NCBI RefSeq assembly: GCF_009208565.1 | Contig: NZ_WFLK01000003.1 | Coordinates: forward strand, 1 to 64,000 | DNA length: 64,000 nt | Direction of reading: 5' to 3' | Source of the DNA: Janthinobacterium aquaticum | GTDB taxonomy: Bacteria > Pseudomonadota > Gammaproteobacteria > Burkholderiales > Burkholderiaceae_D | Shown here: positions 18,850 to 27,964 of the stretch, one piece after another | Numbering within the stretch: the stretch's first letter is position 1 | Layout: each line of letters begins with the position of its first letter | The notes under the pieces: generated by a model | Told to the model about the DNA's origin: nothing | What the model saw: the letters and a program-made list of their open reading frames with translations, nothing else | Database searches by the model: none | Position numbers and translations under genes: made by a program

Positions 18850-18961
18850 GTAGGTCGGATTAGGCCGCAGGCCGTAATCCGACAACACCGGTAACGCCAA
18901 CAATGTTGTCGGATTACGCGGGGCTTTGCCCCGCCTGCGCGGCCCGGCTAATCCGACCTAC
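18850..18961 (+). repeat. REPIN/BIME-like inverted repeat element, copy A
   Basis: A 112-bp element bounded by GTAGGTCGGATTA and its complement TAATCCGACCTAC. Each half contains an internal hairpin (GGCC..GGCC on the left; GCGGGGC..GCCCCGC on the right), joined by a spacer ending in GTTGT. It lies between convergent genes. A second copy in the opposite orientation, with the same spacer type, is at 56294-56391. Confidence 0.85.
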
Positions 18962-19011
18962 TATTCTGAAAGCTTAACCTGGCGGCATGACTCCGGATTT
19001 CTGCTGCACTA

Positions 19012-19539
19012 TTACACTACAATCATCCTCACCAGCATCTGCGCGATCTGCAGCAGTATCAACGCCACCAGCAGCGACAAATCGAGGCTGCCGATCAACG
19101 GCACGACCTTGCGTATCGGACGCAGCAGCGGCTCGTTCAGGGCGCGCACAAATGGCGCCAGCGGCGCATGCGGGTTGACCCAGCTGAAAATGGCCTCAAT
19201 GATCAGCAGCGCCATGAAACCATAGAGTATCCATTGCAGGAAGCGCTGCAGCGCTTTCAGCAGGACGACTTCGACCGACGCCCCGGCGATAAACCAGACA
19301 CAGGTTGCCAGCAGCACGATCAGGAAAGCGCCAATCAGGCTGGCCCAGTCATAACCGCCCACGCCTGGCACCACGCGGCGCAGGGGACGTACCAGCCAGT
19401 CGGACAATTGAAAGGTGAATTGCGCCACTGACGAGGGCGGACGCACGCGAACAGCCTGCATCCAGAAACGCAGCAGCAGGACCGCGCCGAGCAGCGTGGC
19501 AACAGTATCAACAATCAATGTAAGAATAGGGATCAGCAC
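19012..19539 (-). CDS. yggT: YggT-family integral membrane protein
   Basis: A 175-residue membrane protein with two YggT modules, each a pair of hydrophobic helices around a conserved RP motif (SDWLVRPLRRVVPG near residue 47 and LNEPLLRPIRKVVPLIG near 137). The GTG start at 19539 has a good GGAGA site seven bases upstream. Family members are linked to osmotic or cation shock tolerance and, in plastids, to membrane complex assembly; the bacterial function is not settled. Confidence 0.88.
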   Translation of the reverse strand: MLIPILTLIVDTVATLLGAVLLLRFWMQAVRVRPPSSVAQFTFQLSDWLVRPLRRVVPGVGGYDWASLIGAFLIVLLATCVWFIAGASVEVVLLKALQRFLQWILYGFMALLIIEAIFSWVNPHAPLAPFVRALNEPLLRPIRKVVPLIGSLDLSLLVALILLQIAQMLVRMIVV

Positions 19540-19559
19540 AAAAAATCTCCGAAAAAAAA

Positions 19560-19586
19560 CCGCTGTGTGATTGTGTCACACAGCGG
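19560..19586 (-). terminator. Rho-independent terminator of the histone-like gene
   Basis: An 11-bp perfect stem (CCGCTGTGTGA, 19560-19570, with 19576-19586) and 5-base loop, followed on the minus strand by a long T-run (19559-19552). It lies between the stop at 19622 and the yggT start. Confidence 0.9.
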
Positions 19587-19621
19587 CGTATTGCCTCAAG
19601 CAGACATTCGACCTGCAAATA

Positions 19622-20980
19622 TTACGAAGGACGCGTGCTGGTCGGGAATGGCCAGGCTGCAGCTGGCGACAACACAGTTTTAGCTGCTGGTGCAACAGGT
19701 GCTGCCGGTTTGACGCCGTCAGCCTTCTTGACGACTGCCTTTTTCGGCGCTGCCTTCTTGGCTGCCGGCTTGGCAGCTGCTGGAGCGGCTGCCGCTGCTG
19801 CTACCGGTGCGGCTGCTGGCGCTTCAGCTGCGGCTGGCGTTGCGGCCGCTGGAGTGGCGGCCGGCTTGGCTGCTGCCGGCTTTGCTGCGGCTTTTGCTGC
19901 TGGTTTGGCGGCCGCTGGCTTGGCTGCAGCTTTTGCTGCTGGCTTGGCTGCGGCAGGCTTGGCGACAGCTTTTGCCGCCGGCTTGACGGCGGCAGGTTTG
20001 GCTGCTGCTTTCGCTGCCGGCTTGGCGGCTACTGGCTTGGCTGCAGCTTTCGCTGCTGGTTTGGCTGCTGCTGGTTTGACTGCCGCTTTAGCCGCTGGCT
20101 TGGCTGCTGCCGGTTTCGCGGCAGCTTTAGCCGCTGGCTTGGCGGCCGATTTCGCTGCAGGCTTGGCTGCTGCTTTTGCTGCCGGCTTTGCCGCTGCTGC
20201 CTTGGCTGCAGGCTTGGTGGTTGCCTTGGCTGCTTTGGCTGCTGGTTTCGCTGCTGCTTTAGCCGCTGGTTTCGCCGCCGCTTTGGCCGCTGGCTTGGCT
20301 GCCGCTTTGGCTGCAGGTTTCGCCGCTGCTTTGGCTGCAGGTTTCGCTGCCGCTTTGGCAGCTGGCTTCGCCGCTACTTTTGCTGCAGGCTTTGCTGCGG
20401 CTTTCGCTGCCGGTTTCGCCGCTGGCTTGGCTGCAGCTTTGGCTGCTGGCTTGGCCGCTGCCTTGGCAGGAGCTGCCTTGACTGCCGGTTTGGCCGCTGT
20501 CTTCGTCGCTGCTGCTTTTGCTGCCGGCTTGGCGGCGACCTTGACTGCTGGCTTTGCAGCCGATTTTGCAGCTGGCTTAGCGACAGCTTTGGCCGCTGGC
20601 TTGGCTGCTGCGGCTTTCGCTGCAGGTTTGGCGGCAGCCTTTGCTGCCGGTTTCGCTGCGGTCTTGGCTGCCGGTTTGGCCGCTACTGCTTTGGCTGCCG
20701 GCTTGGCGGCAGTTTTCGCTACAGCCGGCTTGGCAGCCGGCTTGGCAGCCGGTTTTGCAGCTGGCTTGGCGGCAGCTTTGGCAGCCGGTTTGGCCGCTAC
20801 TGCTTTGGCGGCCGGCTTGACTGCAGCTTTAGCTGCTGCTGGTTTCGCGGCTGGTTTGGCTGCAGCTTTGACAGCCGGTTTGGCGGCAACCGTCTTGGCT
20901 GCAGCTGCTGGCGTCTTCGCAGCAGGAGCAGCTTTGGCGGCTGGTTTCTTTACTTCTGATTTTTTAGCGGCTGTTGCCAT
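19622..20980 (-). CDS. Histone H1-like Lys/Ala/Pro-rich repeat protein
   Basis: A 452-residue, extremely biased protein made almost entirely of KPAAKAA-type repeats (Lys, Ala, Pro, some Val/Thr), as in AlgP and bacterial H1 homologues. It is expected to be strongly basic, disordered and DNA- or polyanion-binding in the nucleoid. The C-terminal 30 residues lose the pattern (VLSPAAAWPFPTSTRPS). The ATG at 20980 is chosen because GGAGAGACAA precedes it; an upstream Met at 20995 overlaps that ribosome-binding site. The low-complexity coding sequence keeps other frames open on both strands. The repeat number probably varies between strains. The long structured upstream region is described separately. 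Confidence 0.85.
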   Translation of the reverse strand: MATAAKKSEVKKPAAKAAPAAKTPAAAAKTVAAKPAVKAAAKPAAKPAAAKAAVKPAAKAVAAKPAAKAAAKPAAKPAAKPAAKPAVAKTAAKPAAKAVAAKPAAKTAAKPAAKAAAKPAAKAAAAKPAAKAVAKPAAKSAAKPAVKVAAKPAAKAAATKTAAKPAVKAAPAKAAAKPAAKAAAKPAAKPAAKAAAKPAAKVAAKPAAKAAAKPAAKAAAKPAAKAAAKPAAKAAAKPAAKAAAKPAAKAAKATTKPAAKAAAAKPAAKAAAKPAAKSAAKPAAKAAAKPAAAKPAAKAAVKPAAAKPAAKAAAKPVAAKPAAKAAAKPAAVKPAAKAVAKPAAAKPAAKAAAKPAAAKPAAKAAAKPAAAKPAATPAAATPAAAEAPAAAPVAAAAAAPAAAKPAAKKAAPKKAVVKKADGVKPAAPVAPAAKTVLSPAAAWPFPTSTRPS

Positions 20981-21275
20981 TTGTCTCTCCTTCATCTGAG
21001 ATGAGAAATTTAAGCTACAAGATTTAAACCCGTCCGACCCACCACGGGGATAGGCCAGGCGAATTATTCATCGGCGCAAACGGTCGTTTGCGCTAATGAA
21101 TTCGGCACCAGCTGAACTGCTGCAACTCCTCACGTTTGCAGCACTTCAGCCATCGTCGGTGCCACCGTGCTTGATCTCGCAGCTGGTGGCAAAGTCTGAA
21201 TCCGGTTAGTTCGTTTTCGATGCCGTGCGTTTTAGGCGCCTCGCATCGCGCTCGCCATCACACGTCGCGTCAAAT
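20981..21275 (-). other. Structured non-coding region upstream of the histone-like gene (candidate leader or ncRNA)
   Basis: About 295 bases without a convincing gene but with dense inverted repeats. They are GCGCAAAC/GTTTGCGC with a 4-base loop (21074-21093), a 15-bp stem with one mismatch (21111-21125 with 21136-21150), and an outer 11-base arm pair GGCACCAGCTG/CAGCTGGTGGC (21104-21114 with 21181-21191, one mismatch). The outer pair overlaps the inner stem by four bases. In the minus-strand RNA the 15-bp stem displays a GAGGAG-containing loop. No strong T-run follows these stems. They could be a 5' leader controlling the histone gene or an independent RNA. Confidence 0.45.
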
Positions 21276-21424
21276 AAAAAACCGCCATGCCTGAAAAAAT
21301 TCGAGCACGGCGGCAGACAGAAACGGTGTGGTTTTGTGCATATCCGTGTAAATCTGTATCCCTGTTTTGCGAGCCTTTGTGGCGTCGCGCTGGTTAAAAA
21401 AACCCCGCATACTACCACTCGCAT
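21206..21424 (-). CDS. Small ORF with good ribosome-binding site (doubtful)
   Basis: A possible 72-residue protein beginning MRVVVCGVFLTSATP. AGGAGA lies six bases before the ATG, better than most sites in this window. It is Cys/Arg-rich with no recognised domain. A terminator-like hairpin with a T-run (21313-21276) lies inside the frame, so either transcription normally ends within it or the true product is a short leader peptide. Not recognised; it may be fortuitous. Confidence 0.25.
   Translation of the reverse strand: MRVVVCGVFLTSATPQRLAKQGYRFTRICTKPHRFCLPPCSNFFRHGGFLFDATCDGERDARRLKRTASKTN
21276..21313 (-). terminator. Terminator-like hairpin inside the small ORF
   Basis: On the minus strand GCCGCCGTGC pairs with GCATGGCGG around a 14-base loop (21305-21313 with 21282-21290, one mismatch), followed by TTTTTT (21281-21276). 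It is positioned to stop transcripts starting near 21440-21500. Confidence 0.6.
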
Positions 21425-21618
21425 TTTCAATCTCCTAAATTACACGAAAACCTTGATGCTACGCAACCGGCACGATAGCATTTCAAGCCCTTTTTTGCAC
21501 GATAGGCGCGCCAGCGCACCATCAATGCGCAAAGCCTGTCGGCAAGCGCGCTGAAAGCCGCAAACGGCCTGCCGATATGCAGCCTGTTTTGCAGTATCGC
21601 ACGCAGGCGAAAAAGACG
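21425..21618. other. Intergenic region between nrdB terminator and small ORF
   Basis: No gene is supported here. It probably contains a minus-strand promoter for the RNA running toward 21275; TTGAAA and TAGCAT are visible on the minus strand near 21480-21450, but with 19-base spacing. Nothing else is recognised. Confidence 0.35.
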
Positions 21619-21647
21619 AAAAAAAAGCGCCGTCAATGACGGCGCTT
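21619..21647 (-). terminator. Rho-independent terminator of nrdB
   Basis: AAGCGCCGTCA/TGACGGCGCTT (21625-21635 with 21637-21647) forms a long stem, followed on the minus strand by eight T (21626-21619). It lies 38 bases beyond the nrdB stop. Confidence 0.92.
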
Positions 21648-21685
21648 CCGATCAGGCTCGCGGAAAAAATCTGACGCGGCCTGGC

Positions 21686-22837
21686 TTATTCCCAGTTCAA
21701 CGCACCACCGGTCTGGTACTCGGTCACGCGCGTTTCAAAGAAGTTGCGCTCCTTCTTCATGTCGATCATTTCGCTCATCCACGGGAATGGATTTTCCTCT
21801 TGCGCGAACAGTGGCTCGATGCCGATCTGCTGCGCGCGGCGATTGGCGATAAAGCGCAGGTAGCCCTTGAACATCGGTGCGTTCAGACCGAGCACGCCAC
21901 GCGGCATGGTGTCTTCGGCGTACGCGTATTCCAGGTCTACCGCCTTCAGGAACAGGGCCTTGATTTCATCGCGGAAGGCAGGGGTCCACAGCTGCGGATT
22001 TTCCATCTTGATGGTGTTGATCAGATCGATGCCGAAGTTGCAGTGCATCGACTCGTCGCGCAGGATGTACTGATACTGTTCGGCCGCGCCCATCATCTTG
22101 TTCTGGCGGCCCAGCGCCAGGATCTGCGTAAAGCCGACGTAGAAGAACAGGCCTTCCATCAGGCAGGCAAACACGATCAGCGACTTGAGCAGCTTCTGGT
22201 CGTTTTCCACCGTGCCGGTGACGAAAGTCGGATCGGTCAGCATGTCGATGAACGGGATCAGGAATTCATCCTTGTCGCGGATCGATTTGACTTCGTTGTA
22301 GGCGTTGAAGATCTCGGCTTCGTCCAGGCCCAGGGATTCCACGATGTACTGATAGGCGTGCGTATGGATCGCTTCTTCGAACGCCTGGCGCAGCAGGTAC
22401 TGGCGGCACTCGGGCGCGGTGATATGGCGGTAGGTGCCCAGCACGATATTGTTGGCAGCCAGCGAATCGGCCGTGACGAAAAAGCCCAGGTTACGCTTGA
22501 CCAGACGGCGCTCGTCTTCGGTCAGGCCGTTCGGGTTTTTCCACAGCTCGATATCGCGCTGCATATTCACTTCCTGCGGCATCCAGTGGTTGGCGCAGCC
22601 GGCCAGGTATTTGTCCCACGCCCATTTGTACTTGAACGGCACCAGCTGGTTGACGTCGGTCTTGCCGTTGATAATGCGCTTGTCGTCAGCATTGACGCGC
22701 AAAGCCACCTGCTCGGCGTTCGCTTCGGACGGCTCGGCGCTGCCCGCAACGTTCAATTCGGTATTGCCCAGTGGCGCTTGCTGCGCCGGACGCGGTGCCG
22801 TTGCCGGCGTGGTTTCATCATCCCAGGATAAGGACAT
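21686..22837 (-). CDS. nrdB: Ribonucleoside-diphosphate reductase, beta (radical) subunit
   Basis: Houses the diiron-tyrosyl radical of class Ia ribonucleotide reductase. It has 383 residues. Iron-ligand helices are recognisable in [20 protein letters not shown] and [14 protein letters not shown]. The C-terminal tail ([12 protein letters not shown]) is the segment that docks on NrdA. The first 60 residues are an Ala/Pro-rich extension not needed for catalysis. It lies 75 bases after nrdA and shares its NrdR-type control. Confidence 0.95.
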   Translation of the reverse strand: MSLSWDDETTPATAPRPAQQAPLGNTELNVAGSAEPSEANAEQVALRVNADDKRIINGKTDVNQLVPFKYKWAWDKYLAGCANHWMPQEVNMQRDIELWKNPNGLTEDERRLVKRNLGFFVTADSLAANNIVLGTYRHITAPECRQYLLRQAFEEAIHTHAYQYIVESLGLDEAEIFNAYNEVKSIRDKDEFLIPFIDMLTDPTFVTGTVENDQKLLKSLIVFACLMEGLFFYVGFTQILALGRQNKMMGAAEQYQYILRDESMHCNFGIDLINTIKMENPQLWTPAFRDEIKALFLKAVDLEYAYAEDTMPRGVLGLNAPMFKGYLRFIANRRAQQIGIEPLFAQEENPFPWMSEMIDMKKERNFFETRVTEYQTGGALNWE

Positions 22838-22912
22838 AATTATTCTCTCTCAAACAACCTTGACATTGAGGCCAGCCCGGCGTCTGGCCGGGCTGGCAAC
22901 TGAATTACTGGC

Positions 22913-25861
22913 TTACTGACAGGCTTCGCACTCTTCGAAACCGTCGTCGCCGGGACGCAGGTAGCACGCTTCGCCATCGGCATCATCGGCTGCCGCAGCT
23001 ACCACTGGCGCGACCGCCGGCGCCGCTGCCACCACGGCTGCTGCCGCCACTTGCGCGCTGGCCGACATGCCGCCGTCAACTGCCACGGCGTTCAGGGCGC
23101 CGGTACGCGAGGTCGATTTCTCCATGTGGGTGGCGGCGATGGTGCGCAGGTAATACGTGGTTTTCAGGCCGCGCAGCCATGCCAGCTTGTAGGTCTCGTC
23201 GAGCTTCTTGCCCGACGCGCCAGCCATGTAGATGTTCAGCGACTGTGCCTGGTCGATCCACTTCTGACGACGCGACGCTGCTTCCACCAGCCAGCTGGCC
23301 GGCACTTCAAAAGCGGTGGCGTAGATATCGCGCAGGTCTTGCGGAATGCGGTCGATCTTCACCAGCGAGCCGTCGAAGTATTTCAGGTCCGAGATCATCA
23401 CTTCATCCCACAGGTCGCGCGCCTTCAGGTCACGCACCAGGTAGGCATTGATCTCGGTGAATTCGCCCGACAGGTTCGACTTCACGTACAGGTTCTGGAA
23501 CGTCGGCTCGATACAGGCCGACACGCCGATAATGTTTGAAATCGTCGCCGTCGGTGCAATGGCCACGCAGTTCGAGTTACGCATGCCGAACTTGGCGATG
23601 CGCTCGCGCACTGGCGTCCAATCCATGGCCGACGAGGAATCGACTTCCAGGTAGCCGCCGCGTTCTTCGGCCAACAGCTTGACCGAGTCCTGCGGCAGGA
23701 TGCCGCGGTCCCACAGCGAGCCGGCGTACGACTCATAGCGGCCGCGCTCTTCGGCCAGTTCGGTCGACGCCAGGTAGGCGTAGTAGCACACCGCTTCCAT
23801 CGAGGTATCGGCAAACGACACCGCTTCGTTCGAAGCGAACGGCACGCGCATCATGTGCAGGCAGTCCTGGAAGCCCATGATGCCCATGCCGACCGGGCGG
23901 TGACGCATGTTCGAATTGCGCGCCTTTTGCACGGCGTAGTAGTTAATGTCGATCACGTTGTCGAGCATGCGCATGGCTGTGCGGACGGTTTTCGACAGCT
24001 TGGCGTGATCGAGCTTGCCTTCCTTCATGTGCGCCGGCAGGTTCACGGAACCGAGGTTGCAGACGGCGATTTCATCTGCGCTGGTGTTCAGGGTAATCTC
24101 GGTGCACAGGTTCGAGCTGTGAACCACGCCCACATGCGACTGTGGGCTGCGGATGTTGCACGGATCCTTGAAAGTGATCCATGGATGGCCGGTTTCAAAC
24201 AGCATCGACAGCATCTTGCGCCACAGGTCCAGCGCCGCGATCTTCTTGAAGACGCGGATTTCGCCGGCGGCAGCCTTGGCTTCGTAGCCGACATAAGCCT
24301 GCTCGAAGGCCTTGCCGACCTTGTCGTGCAGGTCGGTCGTGTCCGATGGCGAGAACAGCGTCCAGTCGCCTTTTTCCATCACGCGCTTCATGAACAGGTC
24401 GGGAATCCAGTTGGCCGTGTTCATGTCGTGGGTGCGGCGGCGGTCGTCGCCGGTGTTCTTGCGCAGGTCGAGGAATTCCTCGATGTCCATGTGCCAGGTT
24501 TCCAGGTAGGCGCAGACGGCGCCCTTGCGCTTGCCGCCCTGATTCACGGCCACGGCCGTGTCGTTGACCACTTTCAGGAACGGTACCACGCCTTGCGACT
24601 TGCCGTTGGTGCCCTTGATATGGGCGCCCAGGGCGCGCACTGGCGTCCAGTCGTTACCGAGACCGCCGGCAAACTTGGCCAGCAGCGCATTGTCCTTGAT
24701 GGCGTCGTAGATGCCTTCCAGATCGTCGGACACGGTGCTCAGGTAGCACGACGACAGTTGCGAGCGCAGCGTGCCCGAGTTGAACAGGGTCGGCGTCGAG
24801 CTCATGAAGTCGAACGAGGACAGCAAATTGTAGAACTCGATGGCGCGGCCTTCGCGGTCCGCCTCGTTCAGCGACAGGCCCATCGCCACGCGCATGTAGA
24901 AAGCCTGCGGCATTTCAATGCGCACATCGCGCACGTGCAGGAAGTAGCGGTCGTACAGGGTTTGCAGGCCGATATAGCCAAATTGCAGGTCGCGGTCGGC
25001 AACGATGGCCTTGGCCAGGCGCGCCAGGTCGAACTCGGCCAGTTTCGGATCCAGCAGTTCGGCAGTGATGCCCTTGGCGATATAGGCCGGGAAATAGGTC
25101 AGGTATTCGGTAGCGGCGGCCGCTTGCGGCACGTCCTTGCCGAACACTTCCTTGCGCACCGTGTGCAGCAGGATGCGGGCCGTCACTTGCGAGTAGGCCG
25201 GATCTTTTTCCATCAGCGCGCGCGCTGCCAGGATGGCCGACTTGTGCAGCTCTTCGACCGGCACGCCGTCGTACAGGTTCTTGACCGTTTCAGCCAGGAT
25301 GGCGTCGGCATCGACGTGCTTTTCCAGGCCGGCGCAGGCGGCGTTGATCAGGTCGCGCACTTCCTGCATGTCGAGCAGGCGGCGTACGCCGTTGTCGAGC
25401 ACGTGCAGTTGCGGTGCGGCCACCTGGGCCGAGGCGCCTTGCGCTTCCTTCTGCAGGCGGCGCTCTTCCATATGCTTGGCGCGGTACAGCACGTAGGCGC
25501 GCGCCACATCATGTTCACCCGAACGCATCAACGACAATTCCACCTGATCCTGCACATCTTCGATATGGAAGGTGCCGCCGCCCGGCTGGCGGCGCACCAG
25601 TGCGGCCACCACACCTTGCGTCAGCTGCTCGACCAGCTCGCGGATGCGCGCCGAAGCGGCGCCCTGGCCGCCGTTGACAGCCAGGAAAGCCTTGGTCATG
25701 GCGATGGCGATCTTCGACGGCTCAAATGCCACCACCGCGCCGTTGCGGCGGATGATGCGATAGTCGCCCATGGCAGCGCTGGTGCCGGCCACGCTATGCG
25801 CCGCGCCTGGCGCTGGCGGTACTGGCGTTGGATGGTTGGAAATATCTTGTGGTGATTGCAT
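22913..25861 (-). CDS. nrdA: Ribonucleoside-diphosphate reductase, alpha subunit
   Basis: Catalytic subunit of class Ia ribonucleotide reductase, reducing NDPs to dNDPs. An ATP-cone occupies about residues 34-135 (YRIIRRNGAVVAFEPSKIA), the allosteric activity site. The barrel contains SSCYLSTVSDD, NQGGKRKGAVCAYLETWH, NLCTEITLNTS and the SNCVAIAPTATISNIIGVS loop. The C-terminus ends FEECEACQ, the redox-active CxxC that is re-reduced by thioredoxin or glutaredoxin. At 982 residues it is longer than E. coli NrdA (761), because of an N-terminal extension and an Ala/Val-rich linker before the tail. Two NrdR boxes lie about 275-320 bases upstream. Confidence 0.96.
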   Translation of the reverse strand: MQSPQDISNHPTPVPPAPGAAHSVAGTSAAMGDYRIIRRNGAVVAFEPSKIAIAMTKAFLAVNGGQGAASARIRELVEQLTQGVVAALVRRQPGGGTFHIEDVQDQVELSLMRSGEHDVARAYVLYRAKHMEERRLQKEAQGASAQVAAPQLHVLDNGVRRLLDMQEVRDLINAACAGLEKHVDADAILAETVKNLYDGVPVEELHKSAILAARALMEKDPAYSQVTARILLHTVRKEVFGKDVPQAAAATEYLTYFPAYIAKGITAELLDPKLAEFDLARLAKAIVADRDLQFGYIGLQTLYDRYFLHVRDVRIEMPQAFYMRVAMGLSLNEADREGRAIEFYNLLSSFDFMSSTPTLFNSGTLRSQLSSCYLSTVSDDLEGIYDAIKDNALLAKFAGGLGNDWTPVRALGAHIKGTNGKSQGVVPFLKVVNDTAVAVNQGGKRKGAVCAYLETWHMDIEEFLDLRKNTGDDRRRTHDMNTANWIPDLFMKRVMEKGDWTLFSPSDTTDLHDKVGKAFEQAYVGYEAKAAAGEIRVFKKIAALDLWRKMLSMLFETGHPWITFKDPCNIRSPQSHVGVVHSSNLCTEITLNTSADEIAVCNLGSVNLPAHMKEGKLDHAKLSKTVRTAMRMLDNVIDINYYAVQKARNSNMRHRPVGMGIMGFQDCLHMMRVPFASNEAVSFADTSMEAVCYYAYLASTELAEERGRYESYAGSLWDRGILPQDSVKLLAEERGGYLEVDSSSAMDWTPVRERIAKFGMRNSNCVAIAPTATISNIIGVSACIEPTFQNLYVKSNLSGEFTEINAYLVRDLKARDLWDEVMISDLKYFDGSLVKIDRIPQDLRDIYATAFEVPASWLVEAASRRQKWIDQAQSLNIYMAGASGKKLDETYKLAWLRGLKTTYYLRTIAATHMEKSTSRTGALNAVAVDGGMSASAQVAAAAVVAAAPAVAPVVAAAADDADGEACYLRPGDDGFEECEACQ

Positions 25862-26500
25862 TAAAGCTCCCGTTCTCAGCTAAAGTCAGCCTGCAGTTTT
25901 GCTGCCGGTGTTGGTTGAAAGGAACGCCCGCTAGTGGGCTTCTTCAGATCAATGTTATAAAAAAGTCTTTTCGACATCACATGAAACAGAACGAAAGCAG
26001 CCCGCCCTGCCGTCTGGCTGGCGTGCAACGCTATCTAAAAAGGTAATAAACCGCCAGTTCCAAATTGCTGTTTCAGCAAGCAGGTTAGCTTTAGAGAATC
26101 ATTCTGAATACTTCTGTGATGGTGCTGCTGATGCTACTAGATATAGTCCCTGTACCGAATTTCTGCACTAATTGTAGTACCCCTCGCAGACAGGCGCAAT
26201 AGCATGCTGGCATTGGTTCAGCGAATATTTTTGCCTTTTCATATGTGAATTCGATTGACTTTTTACAGTGTCGATCACAGGCCCGGCATCCGCATAGTAA
26301 GCACTAACGCAGTAGCTTGAGCCAAATCAAAAGCAATATTGCTTGGGGTAAAATCTCTGTAAAATCGCCGCGCCATGGCGCTGGCAGCATTCCGGCCTGG
26401 CCATCAAATGGCCAACGGAGCGGCATTATAATCTACCTGGCGCATCGGCATCGGCCCGGCCAAGCCAGGCCTGACACTGCCGCAGGGCGTTGCCGGCGCT
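25862..26500. other. nrdA upstream region, no gene
   Basis: About 640 bases, more AT-rich than the flanking genes. It carries the two NrdR boxes at 26134-26180 and presumably the nrdA promoter, with a long 5' leader. A palindrome AAGCAATATTGCTT (near 26327-26340) and plus-strand TAAAAT boxes near 26350 are visible, but no supported coding frame follows. No ampD-like remnant was recognised. Confidence 0.6.
26134..26180 (-). promoter_or_regulatory. Tandem NrdR boxes upstream of nrdAB
   Basis: Box 1 (26134-26149) has the core CTAGATATAG. Box 2 (26165-26180) has the weaker core CTAATTGTAG. The cores are 31 bp apart, three helical turns, as in characterised NrdR box pairs (consensus ACACwATATaTwGTGT). 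NrdR is the ATP/dATP-sensing repressor of ribonucleotide reductase operons. Confidence 0.7.
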
Positions 26501-27544
<1,044 letters not shown>

Positions 27545-27706
27545 GCTTGGCCTCCTGCAAAAAATGCAGTAACGAAAATCTCATGATCGAGACAATCGGA
27601 CGACGCAAACATCCATGCTACGCCCAGCAGGCAGCACGCGATTTACAATACGGATGAGCAATGGCGGGCCGAGCCTGACGGGCCGGGCCGGCCGGGCTGG
27701 CGCGCG

Positions 27707-27964
27707 TTACAGCGTAGCGTGTGCGTGGCTGCAGTAATCGTGGCCCTTGGCCGCCACGTTTTCAGAGGCGGGGTAGTAGACGCCGCAATGGGCGCAGCAC
27801 AGCATCAGCTCGGCGTCAGGCAATTCCTGCACGCGGCTGGCGCGCGCCTGAGGCTGTTGTGCCTGTTGCTGGGCGCGGGCGCGCTGCTGCATGCCGCGCA
27901 GCTTGCTGCGGATGGCAAACACCACCAGAAACACCAGCGCCAGCCAGAATAAAACACGTGTCAT
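27707..27964 (-). CDS. PP0621-family small membrane-anchored protein
   Basis: An 85-residue protein with one N-terminal membrane helix (VLFWLALVFLVVFAI), a basic/Gln-rich linker, and a C-terminal Cys/His cluster (LCCAHCGVYYPASE, GHDYCSHAH) that looks metal-binding. Its ATG overlaps the ypjD stop (ATGA). Known as a conserved partner of ypjD and pil regulators in betaproteobacteria; function unknown. Confidence 0.8.
   Translation of the reverse strand: MTRVLFWLALVFLVVFAIRSKLRGMQQRARAQQQAQQPQARASRVQELPDAELMLCCAHCGVYYPASENVAAKGHDYCSHAHATL

Noticed and set aside
19571..20999. Two long plus-strand open frames opposite the histone-like gene (Gly/Cys/Arg-rich and Ala/Gly/Leu-rich)
   Set aside because: Both arise from the KPAAKAA codon pattern read backwards; the minus-strand frame has a ribosome-binding site, terminator and a recognised family.
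20981..21618. Searched for SRP RNA, tmRNA, RNase P RNA or tRNA in the long gap upstream of the histone-like gene
   Set aside because: No conserved core of any of these RNAs was recognised; only unassigned hairpins are reported.
23855..25855. A 660-codon plus-strand frame opposite nrdA
   Set aside because: Shadow frame of high-GC coding sequence; no recognisable domain.
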